DNA from: Ekhidna lutea
GTDB taxonomy: Bacteria; Bacteroidota; Bacteroidia; Cytophagales; Cyclobacteriaceae
Direction of reading: 5' to 3'
Length of the DNA: 64,000 nucleotides
Assembly (NCBI RefSeq): GCF_900188325.1
Contig: NZ_FZPD01000004.1
Coordinates: 378,501-442,500 of the forward strand
The notes below the pieces were generated by a model, which did not search any database, had not been told where the DNA came from, and saw only the letters and a list, made by a program, of their open reading frames with translations. Position 1 is the first letter of the stretch. Every line of letters begins with the position of its first letter. Positions 9,466 to 18,522 of this stretch are shown here, piece by piece. Both the position numbers and the translations under genes were made by a program.

Positions 9466-10590
9466 ATGATCGAAACTGCAAAAAAGAATGAACGAGGCAT
9501 CCTCGTTGCTTTAGGTTCAAAATCTGAGTCTGATGAACGATTGGAAGAAATGATGGATGAGCTGGCTTTTCTATCCCAAACGCTTCAAATAGAGATTTTA
9601 GGGAAATTCACCCAAAAACTTGAACACCCTGACCCAAGAACTTTCGTGGGAAAAGGAAAGCTTGAAGAAATTAAAACGATGTGCACGGTTGACAAAGTCG
9701 ATGTTGTTGTTTTTGACGATGACCTATCTCCTTCGCAGCTCAGAAACCTAGAAAAAGAACTAAAGGTCAAGATTTATGATCGAAGCTTGCTCATTCTTGA
9801 CATATTTCTTAAAAGAGCGAAAACAGCACAAGCAAAAACTCAAGTAGAGTTAGCGAGGTATCAATACTTACTTCCTCGATTGACAAGAATGTGGACACAC
9901 TTAGAACGACAAAGAGGAGGAACAGGAACCCGTGGTGGTGCTGGTGAGAAAGAGATTGAAACGGATAGAAGGATCATTCGTGATCAAATCAATGTCTTAA
10001 AGAAGAAACTGGAAAAGATTGAGAAGCAGTCTAATACCCAGCGAAAATCACGGGATGGAATTGTAAGAGTCGCACTAGTGGGATATACAAACGCTGGAAA
10101 ATCCACACTTATGAAAATCCTAAGCAAGGAAAAGGTCTATGCTAAGGATGAGCTTTTCGCTACAGTTGATTCCACGGTAAGAAAAGTTGTTCTGAATAAT
10201 ATTCCTTTCCTTTTATCCGATACCGTCGGTTTCATCAGAAAATTACCACATTCACTCATCGAGTCTTTTAAGTCTACGCTTGCGGAGGTCATGGAAGCTG
10301 ATATTTTACTCCATGTGGTAGATGCTTCTAATCCTTCACATGAAGATCATATGAAAGTAGTGGATGAAACATTGGCTGAAATCGGTGCTGGAGAAATCAA
10401 TACTATCAAGGTTCTGAATAAAATTGATAAAACGGAAGAGCCAATTGCCAAAAATGGAAACGGCCTCTCCATCCAAATAAGTGCAAAAACTGGAAAAGGA
10501 ATCCCCGAACTTCGTGAATTACTCACACAAGAAGTGAAAAAGGTACATATGAAAATCTATCCTCATTTTATGCAACAAGAAATCTATTAA
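9466..10590 (+). CDS. hflX: HflX-type ribosome-associated GTPase
   Basis: 374 residues. HflX splits stalled or hibernating 70S ribosomes under stress using GTP. The N-terminal HflX domain (RTFVGKGKLEEI, VVVFDDDLSPSQLRNLE) is followed by the glycine-rich linker RGGTGTRGGAGEKE and the G domain with G1 GYTNAGKST (about 206-214), G3 DTVGF (about 252-256) and G4 NKID (about 318-321). The ATG at 9466 is preferred over an in-frame TTG four codons upstream. It is divergent from the polysaccharide operon and is not part of it. Confidence 0.95.
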   Translation: MIETAKKNERGILVALGSKSESDERLEEMMDELAFLSQTLQIEILGKFTQKLEHPDPRTFVGKGKLEEIKTMCTVDKVDVVVFDDDLSPSQLRNLEKELKVKIYDRSLLILDIFLKRAKTAQAKTQVELARYQYLLPRLTRMWTHLERQRGGTGTRGGAGEKEIETDRRIIRDQINVLKKKLEKIEKQSNTQRKSRDGIVRVALVGYTNAGKSTLMKILSKEKVYAKDELFATVDSTVRKVVLNNIPFLLSDTVGFIRKLPHSLIESFKSTLAEVMEADILLHVVDASNPSHEDHMKVVDETLAEIGAGEINTIKVLNKIDKTEEPIAKNGNGLSIQISAKTGKGIPELRELLTQEVKKVHMKIYPHFMQQEIY

Positions 10591-10693
10591 TTAGAGGCAT
10601 GACAAAATGACCTAAAGCTCTCATTTCGCTCTCAAAAAACAAGCCTTTGGAAGGAATTTTGATTGGTCGATTTTTTATAAAAAGGAGGTTAAA

Positions 10694-10876
10694 ATGGGAA
10701 AACTAGCTTTAGGATTAACATTAATAGTAATTGTTATTACGGTCTTCTTTATAGCGCTTATGACAATCTTGGGTATTGTTGAAGAGAAAGATCTGAAACA
10801 ACTTAAAAAGGTTATTGCACAGCCAAATCAAAGAAGAACAAGAAATGTGGATAAAAATAAGCTACCATTTCAATAG
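10694..10876 (+). CDS. Small single-pass membrane protein
   Basis: 60 residues with one strong hydrophobic helix (LALGLTLIVIVITVFFIALMTIL) and a short, charged, basic C-terminus rich in Lys/Arg/Asn. It has an unusually good ribosome binding site for this genome (AAAGGAGG, 8 bp before the ATG), which supports a real gene. No known family is recognised. It lies between hflX and tRNA-Arg with no evident operon partner. Confidence 0.6.
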   Translation: MGKLALGLTLIVIVITVFFIALMTILGIVEEKDLKQLKKVIAQPNQRRTRNVDKNKLPFQ

Positions 10877-10995
10877 ACTTTTCTTAGAGGTAAACTTTTA
10901 TATTTTTGTCATGCCTACTCATGGGATGATATAAGTCTTCTAGACTTTTGATTTAGACGGTTTTTTGCTCCAGTTAGGTCAATATCATCAAACAT

Positions 10996-11067
10996 GGCCT
11001 CTTAGTTCAAGGGATAGAATAGGCGTTTCCTAAACGCTTGATCCAGGTTCGAGTCCTGGAGAGGCTA
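10996..11067 (+). tRNA. tRNA-Arg (anticodon CCT)
   Basis: A full cloverleaf can be drawn. The acceptor is GGCCTCT/AGAGGCT, the D arm GTTC/GAAT, the anticodon stem GGCGT/ACGCT with loop TTCCTAA (anticodon CCT, reads AGG), and the T arm CCAGG-TTCGAGT-CCTGG. Discriminator base A; CCA is not encoded. 72 nt. Confidence 0.93.
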
Positions 11068-11102
11068 CTTTTTCTATCTAAACTTCTCAAAATAAAATTC
11101 AT

Positions 11103-11119
11103 TTTCTCATATTGAGAAA
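11103..11119. promoter_or_regulatory. Inverted repeat, candidate upstream activator site for the sigma-54 regulator
   Basis: TTTCTCA-TAT-TGAGAAA, a perfect 7-bp inverted repeat. The same 17-bp arrangement recurs at 16006-16022, on the other side of the kinase/activator genes. A sigma-54-like promoter lies 65 bp downstream. Binding by the activator encoded at 14640 is inferred. Confidence 0.55.
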
Positions 11120-11183
11120 CCCCGCAAATTACTCATCGAACAAATTCGCTCGTTCGTCAATGTATTAGGTGTTTTCATCCCAT

Positions 11184-11199
11184 TGGCACAGCCTTGGCA
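11184..11199 (+). promoter_or_regulatory. Candidate sigma-54 (-24/-12) promoter of the DUF4382 lipoprotein gene
   Basis: TGGCACAGCCTTGGCA: GG (11185-86), 10 bp, GC (11197-98), which fits the invariant GG/GC spacing of sigma-54 promoters. Transcription would start near 11210. This supports the ATG at 11254 as the gene start. Confidence 0.55.
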
Positions 11200-11253
11200 A
11201 CAATGGTGGTCACAGGAATAAAAAAATGTAGAACACTTAAAATCATTTATATC

Positions 11254-12177
11254 ATGAAAAAGTTAAGATTAACATCGAAATTATTAGGCATTGCGTTGCT
11301 TACCAGTTTATTCGCATGTGGCGATGGAAGTTCTGAAGTATCTTCCAACGGTAAAGCAAGTGTTGCAGTAACAGATGCAACAGTAGATGCAGAAAATGTA
11401 AATAGCGTGAATCTTTCCGTAAGCGAAGTTCGAGCAACTGCTGACGGAGAGTCTAGAACAATTGCTACGTTCAATTCTCCTAAAACGTTTAACCTGATGG
11501 CATATCAAAATGGCGAAACGTATTTCTTAGGTGAAGGAGACGTTGAAGCAGGTACTTATTCAGACGTTAGATTTATTCTTTCTGGCGCATCAGATTCTTA
11601 TGTAGAAATGAAAGATGGGTCGAGAAAAGATTTGATCATTGAAAATGCCACTACAACTGGATATCAAATCAATGGAACATTTGACGTTGCAGCGAATAGC
11701 ACAACCAATCTTGTTGCAGATATCGATTTGAGAAAAGCGCTTGTTACGCAAGCTCAAAACAGTTCTGAGACTTCATTTAAGCTAAGATCAACTGCGCGTG
11801 TAGTAGTTGAAGATGCTACAGGTGAAATCAAAGGATCAGTTGAAGGGCAAGCAAATTCGTCTGAAAGACTTGTAGTGTATGCCTATAAGAAAGGATCTTT
11901 CTCTGCTTCAGAAGAAGATGCTCCAGCAGAAGGTAGAACCAGATATGAAGGGTCTATTAACTCTGCGGTAGTTGCTGAAGATGGATCGTATACACTTGCC
12001 TTTATGGAAGAAGGAGATTATGAAATCATTGTTGCTTCATATTCAAATACAGACGATGATGAAGATCTTGAATTCCAGGGACGAGTTGAATCAGAACTTC
12101 TGATTGACGGTTCGCTTTTCAACACACTTAGTGTGACTTCAAATACAACAGTGAACGCTAACATCATGTTGAAATAA
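11254..12177 (+). CDS. DUF4382 lipoprotein
   Basis: 307 residues. The signal peptide ends in a lipobox (LLTSLFACG), so it is a surface or periplasmic lipoprotein. An N-terminal DUF4382-type beta domain (ASVAVTDATVDAENVNSVNLSVSEV, split here at VDAENV) is followed by a second carboxypeptidase-regulatory-like beta-sandwich (EIKGSVEGQAN ... GSYTLAFMEEGDYEIIVAS). The function is unknown; such proteins are often adhesins or accessory surface proteins. It is monocistronic between a sigma-54-like promoter and a strong terminator. An in-frame extension to 11194 would begin upstream of the predicted transcription start and is rejected. Confidence 0.82.
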   Translation: MKKLRLTSKLLGIALLTSLFACGDGSSEVSSNGKASVAVTDATVDAENVNSVNLSVSEVRATADGESRTIATFNSPKTFNLMAYQNGETYFLGEGDVEAGTYSDVRFILSGASDSYVEMKDGSRKDLIIENATTTGYQINGTFDVAANSTTNLVADIDLRKALVTQAQNSSETSFKLRSTARVVVEDATGEIKGSVEGQANSSERLVVYAYKKGSFSASEEDAPAEGRTRYEGSINSAVVAEDGSYTLAFMEEGDYEIIVASYSNTDDDEDLEFQGRVESELLIDGSLFNTLSVTSNTTVNANIMLK

Positions 12178-12190
12178 TATTCATACTATT

Positions 12191-12218
12191 AAAAAGGGGC
12201 CTTTGCCCCTTTTTTTTG
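12191..12218 (+). terminator. Rho-independent terminator
   Basis: AAAAAGGGGC-CTTT-GCCCCTTTTT hairpin running into eight T, 14 bp after the DUF4382 stop codon. Confidence 0.9.
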
Positions 12219-12239
12219 TTACCATAACTCTTTCCACCT

Positions 12240-14639
12240 TTGTCTAAAAAAACATCTTTGAAAAGAAGTCGATTCCCTTATATACTGGGCACGTCACTTT
12301 TGGTACTTACCATAGGTGCTTCGTTCCTGGGTTTTTTTGCTTATACGAATCTGAACCAGATTATTGGCACCCTGGAAGATGAAGCTAAGCCGCGAGTAAA
12401 CCTTCTATTACTGAACAATATCTCTATGGAACTTCAGAAAGTGGAGTACGCAATGGAGCGATATGTTTATACGAATGAAGAAAGACATATGATTGAGTTT
12501 CGTGAAAGCATTGCTTCATCAGTTCAAATTCTGGATACCCTTAAAAAACAAAACAACGAACCAATAATTCTAAATTCTCTCGATTCACTTCAGGATCTCA
12601 TATTAAATAAAGGCACTATTCTATCACAGGTCGCTGACCTTGATTATGAGTCAATGGAGGAAACCTTCGCCAATTTAAAATTGCAACTAAATGACATTCA
12701 GACTAAAACAATCTTAGAGGATACCTTACTGAGAAAGAAAAGAGGATTTTTACAAAATTTATTTGGTAAAAAAGAGGAAGTAATCTCTTCAGATACAATT
12801 GACATTTATGGATCCGATGAATATCAAAATATCATTAACTCACAGTTAGACTCTATAGCTAGTCGCTCACAAAGACAAGCTTACACGCAGAAACTAAAAG
12901 AGTTTACACTGCAACAAGATCACCAGGATATTCAAGCAAGGATTACAGCGCTACTAGCTACAATGGAAAAATGGGAGATTGACCGAATAAGAAGTCAAGC
13001 TACCAACGCCCAAGGTATTGCCCGACATACAAACAAATATGTGACAATGTTTAGTGTAGCTGTGCCGCTTCTCTTACTAATCACCTTTACAGTATTGATT
13101 ATTTATATCATGCGTACTAAAAAACATCAGGAGGCGCTTGATTCATCAAGAAAAAACGCATTAAAACTTGCAAAGGAAAAAGAGCAATTCCTGGCTAATA
13201 TGAGCCATGAAATTCGAACTCCAATGAATGCCATTAGTGGTTTTGCCAAAATTCTATTAAAAGGAAACCTTAATGAAGAACAGTATGACTATATCAGAAT
13301 CATTGATAAATCCACAAAGCATCTCACACATATCTTGAATGATGTACTTGATTTTTCAAAACTCCAAAGTGGTAAAATCAAGTTAGAATCAAAACCTTTC
13401 AATCCTACAGAGTTACTTGAGGATACGCTTCGATTAGTGGAGGATAAAGCCGAAGAAAAAAATCTTCGACTAGAATTTGAAACGCAAGACTTACCAGAAA
13501 TAGTAGTCGGTGACCCATACCGGCTCAGACAAATACTGCTAAATCTGGTGTATAATGGTATAAAGTTTACTGAAAAAGGAGGAGTCTATGTTTCAGCTCG
13601 AAAAGAAAAATCGTCTAAAGGTGGTGTTCGGTTAGCATTTGAAGTGATGGATACTGGTATAGGAATACCTTTAAACAGGCAAAAACATATTTTCAATGAA
13701 TTCGAGCAAGTAAACAGAGAGGACAAGCGAAAAGGAACAGGGCTTGGACTCTCCATCACCAAAAAACTTGTTTCAATACATCGTGGCAAAATCAAAGTAG
13801 ACAGTGAAGAAGGAAGGGGAACAACTTTTAAGGTAGAGCTTCCCTATAGATTATCTGACCAAGCACCAGCAGAAGACATTTCCAATAGCGAAGAACCTGT
13901 ACTGCAGAAAATGCATATTCTTATAGCAGACGATGAAGAATTTAACAGGAAGTTATTGATGGCCATTTTTAAGGAACATGACATCTCATATGATATTGCT
14001 GTAGATGGAGCAGAAGCCTATGAACTCATGAGTACAACTGATTACGATGTGATATTAATGGACTTTAGAATGCCAAAAATGACTGGTCCTCAAGTAGCAG
14101 AAAAAATCAGATCAGAACTAAACAAAAATCATACTACCCCGATTATTGGACTAACAGCTACTGTCTCTGATCATGATATGAAAATGGCAAAGGAATCCGG
14201 AATCAGTGAAGTACTCAGAAAACCATTTGATACGGATGAGCTACTAAATATTATTAAAAACAGCTATACATTGGATGAGCAAGCTAGTAATACACCTAGT
14301 CCTCAACCCTTTGATTTGAAATCACTTAAAAACATGGGGGATGATGAGTTTGTAAAGGATATGGTGGAGACTTTTATCTCAAGTACAAAGGAAAATTTAC
14401 GCGAGCTTGACAAATGCTACAATCAAAAAGATTGGCAGCAGACTGCAGAAGTACTTCATAAGATTATAGCCCCAGCAAGACACCTAAAGGCTGAAAGTCT
14501 TGTTAAAATACTAAAATCACATGAACTCGAAGCAAGAGATGGAAAGGCCATCTCTTCACTGGAATATGAAAAGATCAAGTCATCCATCCAGGCTTTGGTT
14601 GATTCCCTTCAATTACATTTACACCAAAAAAATCAATAA
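12240..14639 (+). CDS. Hybrid sensor histidine kinase with receiver and Hpt domains
   Basis: 799 residues. It has a membrane helix near 14-34, a periplasmic sensor region, and a second helix near 270-290. The phosphorelay chain follows: HisKA motif MSHEIRTPMN (H323), an HATPase domain (NLVYNGIKFTEKG, DTGIGIP, GTGLGLSI), a receiver domain with D608 in MDFRMPKM, and a C-terminal Hpt-like domain with H740 (VLHKIIAPARHLK). Phosphate would pass to the separate sigma-54 activator directly downstream (stop TAA abuts its ATG). No in-frame ATG exists near the start; the TTG at 12240 is the best choice. The Hpt core is divergent, so H740 is less certain. Confidence 0.9.
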   Translation: MSKKTSLKRSRFPYILGTSLLVLTIGASFLGFFAYTNLNQIIGTLEDEAKPRVNLLLLNNISMELQKVEYAMERYVYTNEERHMIEFRESIASSVQILDTLKKQNNEPIILNSLDSLQDLILNKGTILSQVADLDYESMEETFANLKLQLNDIQTKTILEDTLLRKKRGFLQNLFGKKEEVISSDTIDIYGSDEYQNIINSQLDSIASRSQRQAYTQKLKEFTLQQDHQDIQARITALLATMEKWEIDRIRSQATNAQGIARHTNKYVTMFSVAVPLLLLITFTVLIIYIMRTKKHQEALDSSRKNALKLAKEKEQFLANMSHEIRTPMNAISGFAKILLKGNLNEEQYDYIRIIDKSTKHLTHILNDVLDFSKLQSGKIKLESKPFNPTELLEDTLRLVEDKAEEKNLRLEFETQDLPEIVVGDPYRLRQILLNLVYNGIKFTEKGGVYVSARKEKSSKGGVRLAFEVMDTGIGIPLNRQKHIFNEFEQVNREDKRKGTGLGLSITKKLVSIHRGKIKVDSEEGRGTTFKVELPYRLSDQAPAEDISNSEEPVLQKMHILIADDEEFNRKLLMAIFKEHDISYDIAVDGAEAYELMSTTDYDVILMDFRMPKMTGPQVAEKIRSELNKNHTTPIIGLTATVSDHDMKMAKESGISEVLRKPFDTDELLNIIKNSYTLDEQASNTPSPQPFDLKSLKNMGDDEFVKDMVETFISSTKENLRELDKCYNQKDWQQTAEVLHKIIAPARHLKAESLVKILKSHELEARDGKAISSLEYEKIKSSIQALVDSLQLHLHQKNQ

Positions 14640-15998
14640 ATGAGTGAGCAGTCTTTTCAAATTTTTGTCGTCGAAGACGATGATTGGTACAGAAAACTAC
14701 TGGTCCACACACTTTCGCTCAACCCGGACCATTCTGTAAAAGCGTTTGCGGATGGTGAGTCCATGCTCAAGGAACTAAAAAACAAGCCTCAGCTAGTTAC
14801 ATTAGATTTCAGGCTACCGGACTACAGTGGGTCTGAGCTTTTTGATAAAATAAAATCTGTAGATCCCGAAATAGAGGTCATCATCATCTCTGAACAGCAA
14901 GATATTGAGACAGCAATCAATCTGCTGAAGAAAGGAGCTTATGATTACCTCACAAAGACCGACGACATCAGGGATAGACTAATCCACGTTCTCAATAAGC
15001 TGGGAAAAAATAAAAAGCTGGAGGCTAAAGTAGAGTCTTTGCAGCAGGAAGTTGAAAAAAAATATGAATTCCAATCCAACATTATTGGTCAAAGCGCCGG
15101 CATCAAAAAGGTATTCCGACTGATCGAAAAAGCAATCACCACTAATATTACTGTGATGATTACCGGAGAAACCGGCACAGGGAAGGAGGTAGTTGCAAAA
15201 TCCATACACTATAATGGAAAACAAAAGTCAAAACCATTTGTGCCTGTGAACATGAGTGCGATTCCAAAAGATCTGGTTGAAAGTGAATTATTCGGACATG
15301 AAAAAGGCTCATTTACCGGTGCTACAGGAAAGCACATAGGCAAATTTGAGCAAGCTCAAGGCGGTACCTTATTTCTAGATGAAATCGGTGAAATGGATAT
15401 TTCACTACAAGCCAAACTTCTGAGGGCACTTCAGGAAAAAGAAATTACGCGTGTTGGTGGCTCATCACCTATAAAGGTTGATTGCAGAGTTATAGTCGCG
15501 ACACACCGAAACCTCCAAAAAGAGGTAAAGGAAGGTAATTTCAGAGAAGACTTATATTATAGACTATTTGGACTGCCAATTGAACTACCTCCTTTGAGAG
15601 AACGCGATAAGGATGTGATAATTTTAGCCAAACACTTCGCTGAAGCATTCGCAAAAGAAAATGATCAGGAAATAAAGTCTTTTACAAAGGATACCCTTCA
15701 AAAACTTATGAATTACAGCTTCCCTGGAAATATCAGGGAGTTAAAGTCAATAGTTGAATTAGCGATGGTGATGGCTGATGGAAATGAAATAAGTCCTGAT
15801 GACATCACATTTGCTCAAAAAGATGTACTTGCTGATGTGCTAACGGAGGAAATGAGCATGAAGGAGTATCAGATGAGGATCATTCACTTATATCTAAAAA
15901 AGTATAGTGAAGACATTAAAATGGTGGCTGACAAATTAGATATCGGTCAATCCACCATTTACAGGCTACTCAAAGAAGAAAAAGAATCCTCCCAATAG
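14640..15998 (+). CDS. Sigma-54-dependent response regulator (NtrC family)
   Basis: 452 residues: receiver domain (D56 in LDFRLP), AAA+ domain with Walker A GETGTGKE (176-183), the sigma-54 contact loop GSFTGA (223-228, Ser instead of the usual Ala), GTLFLDEIGE (242-251), and a C-terminal Fis-type helix-turn-helix (KMVADKLDIGQSTIYRLL). It activates RpoN holoenzyme from upstream sites. The ATG directly follows the kinase stop codon. Matching inverted repeats with sigma-54-like promoters flank the pair at 11.1 and 16.0 kb and are its likely targets. The acidic-pocket residues of the receiver are intact (EDD 12-14). Confidence 0.95.
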   Translation: MSEQSFQIFVVEDDDWYRKLLVHTLSLNPDHSVKAFADGESMLKELKNKPQLVTLDFRLPDYSGSELFDKIKSVDPEIEVIIISEQQDIETAINLLKKGAYDYLTKTDDIRDRLIHVLNKLGKNKKLEAKVESLQQEVEKKYEFQSNIIGQSAGIKKVFRLIEKAITTNITVMITGETGTGKEVVAKSIHYNGKQKSKPFVPVNMSAIPKDLVESELFGHEKGSFTGATGKHIGKFEQAQGGTLFLDEIGEMDISLQAKLLRALQEKEITRVGGSSPIKVDCRVIVATHRNLQKEVKEGNFREDLYYRLFGLPIELPPLRERDKDVIILAKHFAEAFAKENDQEIKSFTKDTLQKLMNYSFPGNIRELKSIVELAMVMADGNEISPDDITFAQKDVLADVLTEEMSMKEYQMRIIHLYLKKYSEDIKMVADKLDIGQSTIYRLLKEEKESSQ

Positions 15999-16005
15999 GA
16001 GATAA

Positions 16006-16022
16006 TTTCTCAAATCGAGAAA
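16006..16022. promoter_or_regulatory. Inverted repeat, second candidate upstream activator site
   Basis: TTTCTC-AAATC-GAGAAA, 17 bp, the same arms and spacing as 11103-11119. It starts 8 bp after the activator stop codon and 54 bp before a sigma-54-like promoter. Confidence 0.55.
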
Positions 16023-16075
16023 AAATAAATTTTAAATAAATTCTTAACTATTTGATTATCTGATAGTTACAATAA

Positions 16076-16091
16076 AGGCACGTTGATTGAC
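16076..16091 (+). promoter_or_regulatory. Candidate sigma-54 promoter of the 16.1-17.7 kb envelope operon
   Basis: AGGCACGTTGATTGAC: GGCACG box, N4, TTGA. The -24 element is perfect; the -12 element has GA instead of GC. The start of transcription would be near 16101, shortly before the first ATG. Confidence 0.45.
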
Positions 16092-16114
16092 ATTTCATAG
16101 TCGGAATAAAACGA

Positions 16115-16624
16115 ATGACGACTATGAAACTTATAAAATCAATATCTATTCTAACATTGAGTTTACTGCTGATGCACCCATTAAGTGCGCAGCTAAAGAC
16201 CGGAACAACTTATAATACAGCAGTCGGTGTGAGAGGGCTTGGAACATCAGGCCTTACAATCAAACATTTTACAGGAGCGAATAAAGCACTGGAAGGCATT
16301 GTTGGATTCTATCCAAATGCATTTTCAGCTACGCTTTTAGTAGAAAGATATGCACCAGCATTTTCTGAACCTGGACTCAACTGGTATTATGGTATAGGAG
16401 GTCACATAGCTACTCAATCTGATGTGATTCGAAACGATGGACTATACCGAAGAGAAACGTCTGAAGTAGGTCTCGGAATTGACGGAATATTTGGTATTGA
16501 ATATAAAATTCAGGAAGTGCCTATAGCCATGAGCTTGGATTTCAAACCATTCTTTGAAGTGGCCACTGATGGCGATGCATTTATCGCTCTTGACCCTGGC
16601 TTAGGTATTAAGGTAACCTTTTAA
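16115..16624 (+). CDS. Small outer-membrane beta-barrel-like protein
   Basis: 169 residues with a signal peptide (SISILTLSLLLMHPLSAQ). The mature part is Gly/aromatic-rich with short strands (GLGTSGLTIKHF, LNWYYGIGGHIA, LGIDGIFGIEYKI) and ends LDPGLGIKVTF, a typical barrel end. The substrate is unknown. An alternative ATG three codons in (16124) gives the more usual MKLIKS start. First gene after the sigma-54 activator and its inverted repeat; probably co-transcribed with the next two genes. Confidence 0.72.
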   Translation: MTTMKLIKSISILTLSLLLMHPLSAQLKTGTTYNTAVGVRGLGTSGLTIKHFTGANKALEGIVGFYPNAFSATLLVERYAPAFSEPGLNWYYGIGGHIATQSDVIRNDGLYRRETSEVGLGIDGIFGIEYKIQEVPIAMSLDFKPFFEVATDGDAFIALDPGLGIKVTF

Positions 16625-16634
16625 TAAAAACATT

Positions 16635-16799
16635 ATGGAACTGATAGCTCTGGCGTATATCATTCTCGGAATTACGGTTTGCACCATTGCACATTTAAGT
16701 GCCTACGGAGAAACCTATGCAGAACGTGTACCGGTAATATTCAGACTAAACAGTTTAAAAAGGTGGCTGAAATCAATTTTAAACCTAGTGAAAATCTAA
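16635..16799 (+). CDS. Small membrane-anchored protein (54 aa)
   Basis: ATG at 16635 to TAA at 16797-16799, 54 residues. It has an N-terminal hydrophobic helix (LIALAYIILGITVCTIAHL) and a basic amphipathic C-terminus (RLNSLKRWLKSILNLVKI). It sits 10 bp after one gene and 12 bp before the next, and fills the space exactly, which supports it as part of the operon. No family is recognised. Confidence 0.5.
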   Translation: MELIALAYIILGITVCTIAHLSAYGETYAERVPVIFRLNSLKRWLKSILNLVKI

Positions 16800-16811
16800 A
16801 ATAACAATATT

Positions 16812-17717
16812 ATGAAAACGAAAACTAAAAACATATTGGCTGTGGTAATAGGCCTGGCCATTACTGCAGGACTTGCAGCAGTGTTTATATCCATGCAAGA
16901 AGAAAAAGAAGAACTGACCGTACAGTCAATCCAACTGGAAGAAGAGTTACAGGAGCGTGATTCCGCTTACAATGAAATCATTGACATCATGTACGGAGTA
17001 GAAAGTAAAATCGAAAAGATTAAGCAGAGAGAAAGTCTTCTTTCTGAAGTAAGTGCAAGTGATGATTTTACCAAAGCTGATAAAAAACAAATGGTAAAAG
17101 ACATGAGTATGATCGATAGCCTAATCATTGAAACCAATGAAACAGTTGCGCGGTTAGTCTCTAAGCTTGACAATGCTAATATCAATCTGAACTCATTTAA
17201 GAATCGTGTCAATAAGCTCTCTCGAGAGCTAGAGGATCGTAAAAAATCCATTGCTTCTCTAAGGGGTGAGCTAAAGGAGAAAGATGTACAGATTGCCAAT
17301 TTAAATACGGACATCAAATCCCTTGAATACAGAGTGGACACTCAGGACGAGACGATTGATACACAAATGAATAAGATCAATCTTCAACAAGAGAAATTGA
17401 ACAAGGCATTTTTTGCGATAGGAACCGAAAAGTCACTTGTTGAAGATGGGCTTGTCTCTAAAGAAGGTGGCTTCCTTTGGTTTGGTAAAACAAATGAACT
17501 AGACCCGGATGCTGCTAAAGAAAAATTTAGTGAGATCGACATCAGAACTACAAACCGACTGATTGTGGATGCTGAAAAAGTAGATCTGATTACTGAACAC
17601 CCATCTGACTCTTATGAGATTGTAAAAGATGGAGAAATAATAAAATACATAAACATTAAAAACCCGGACAAGTTCTGGGAAATATCAAAATACCTGGTTG
17701 TAGCCGTTAAAAGCTAG
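16812..17717 (+). CDS. Membrane-anchored coiled-coil protein
   Basis: 301 residues. One N-terminal membrane helix (NILAVVIGLAITAGLAAVFI) is followed by about 180 residues of heptad-rich coiled coil full of Glu/Lys/Leu/Asp (for example LSRELEDRKKSIASLRGELK). A small C-terminal globular domain contains GFLWFGKTNEL and HPSDSYEIV. It probably faces the periplasm as a structural or scaffolding protein; similar proteins of unknown function occur in Bacteroidota. Third gene of the putative sigma-54-controlled envelope operon, which ends at the terminator 29 bp downstream. Confidence 0.72.
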   Translation: MKTKTKNILAVVIGLAITAGLAAVFISMQEEKEELTVQSIQLEEELQERDSAYNEIIDIMYGVESKIEKIKQRESLLSEVSASDDFTKADKKQMVKDMSMIDSLIIETNETVARLVSKLDNANINLNSFKNRVNKLSRELEDRKKSIASLRGELKEKDVQIANLNTDIKSLEYRVDTQDETIDTQMNKINLQQEKLNKAFFAIGTEKSLVEDGLVSKEGGFLWFGKTNELDPDAAKEKFSEIDIRTTNRLIVDAEKVDLITEHPSDSYEIVKDGEIIKYINIKNPDKFWEISKYLVVAVKS

Positions 17718-17745
17718 GATCAGTTATGGGTTGTGGTGACTCAAC

Positions 17746-17773
17746 GGGTCCGCGAACAGCGGGCCCTATTTTT
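17746..17773 (+). terminator. Rho-independent terminator
   Basis: GGGTCCGC-GAACA-GCGGGCCC stem followed by TATTTTT, 29 bp after the coiled-coil gene. Confidence 0.85.
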
Positions 17774-17804
17774 CACAAATCAGATGGAATAAAACAATAC
17801 AATT

Positions 17805-18404
17805 ATGAAAACTAAAGCATTAATTCTAAGCATACTTTTAATCGCATCAGGAACAATCATGGCCCAAAGAAGTGGTCTTAAAGGCGGGGCAAACTTTGCC
17901 AACCTTTATGTAGATGATGTGAGTGATGAAAACATGAAAATAGGTTTGAATCTTGGTCTTTGGCATCAGGCTGCAAATGAATCATTTCAGGCTGAGCTAA
18001 ACTATTCAAACAAAGGAGCAGAAGTCATTTATGATGGTGCACTAGGTAGTGGTAAATACAGATACAATCTGAATTATCTTGAGATGCCTCTATTATTTGT
18101 TGGTCATGTTGGTGATTTCAATCTGCACGTTGGCCCATATTTAGGTTTTCTTGTTGGAGTAAACATTAAAGATGTAGACTCCAATGGTAATGTAAATGGA
18201 GTGGCTCAGCTAGACAGAGATGATTTCAACACATTTGACTATGGGTTGTCCGGGGGAGCTGCTATTGAATTTGACGCAAGTCAAATTGGCTTAAGATACA
18301 ACTATGGACTGAGGGAAATAGGCAAGTCTGGATCCTTTGCTGGTGAAGCCGCCAATAACGCAAAGAATTCGGTGTTTCAGCTTTATGTAGCACTTGACTT
18401 TTAA
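17805..18404 (+). CDS. PorT-like outer-membrane beta-barrel protein
   Basis: 199 residues with a signal peptide (ALILSILLIASGTIMAQ), then GLKGGANFANLYVDDV, the hallmark start of the PorT/outer-membrane barrel family, and alternating strands ending SVFQLYVALDF. The function is unknown. It lies between two strong terminators (17746 and 18432), so it is an independent transcript. Confidence 0.82.
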   Translation: MKTKALILSILLIASGTIMAQRSGLKGGANFANLYVDDVSDENMKIGLNLGLWHQAANESFQAELNYSNKGAEVIYDGALGSGKYRYNLNYLEMPLLFVGHVGDFNLHVGPYLGFLVGVNIKDVDSNGNVNGVAQLDRDDFNTFDYGLSGGAAIEFDASQIGLRYNYGLREIGKSGSFAGEAANNAKNSVFQLYVALDF

Positions 18405-18431
18405 GGCTTGTTTTATTCCTCACCTGAAAAG

Positions 18432-18459
18432 CCTTCCCGAGTTTCGGGAGGGTTTTTTT
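18432..18459 (+). terminator. Rho-independent terminator
   Basis: CCTTCCCGA-GTT-TCGGGAGGG hairpin followed by seven T, 28 bp after the barrel gene. Confidence 0.92.
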
Positions 18460-18522
18460 GTTTCATATCCGTTTGTTATACGATTAGGAAACTAATTATA
18501 AATCCTTTCGTATTACCATACC

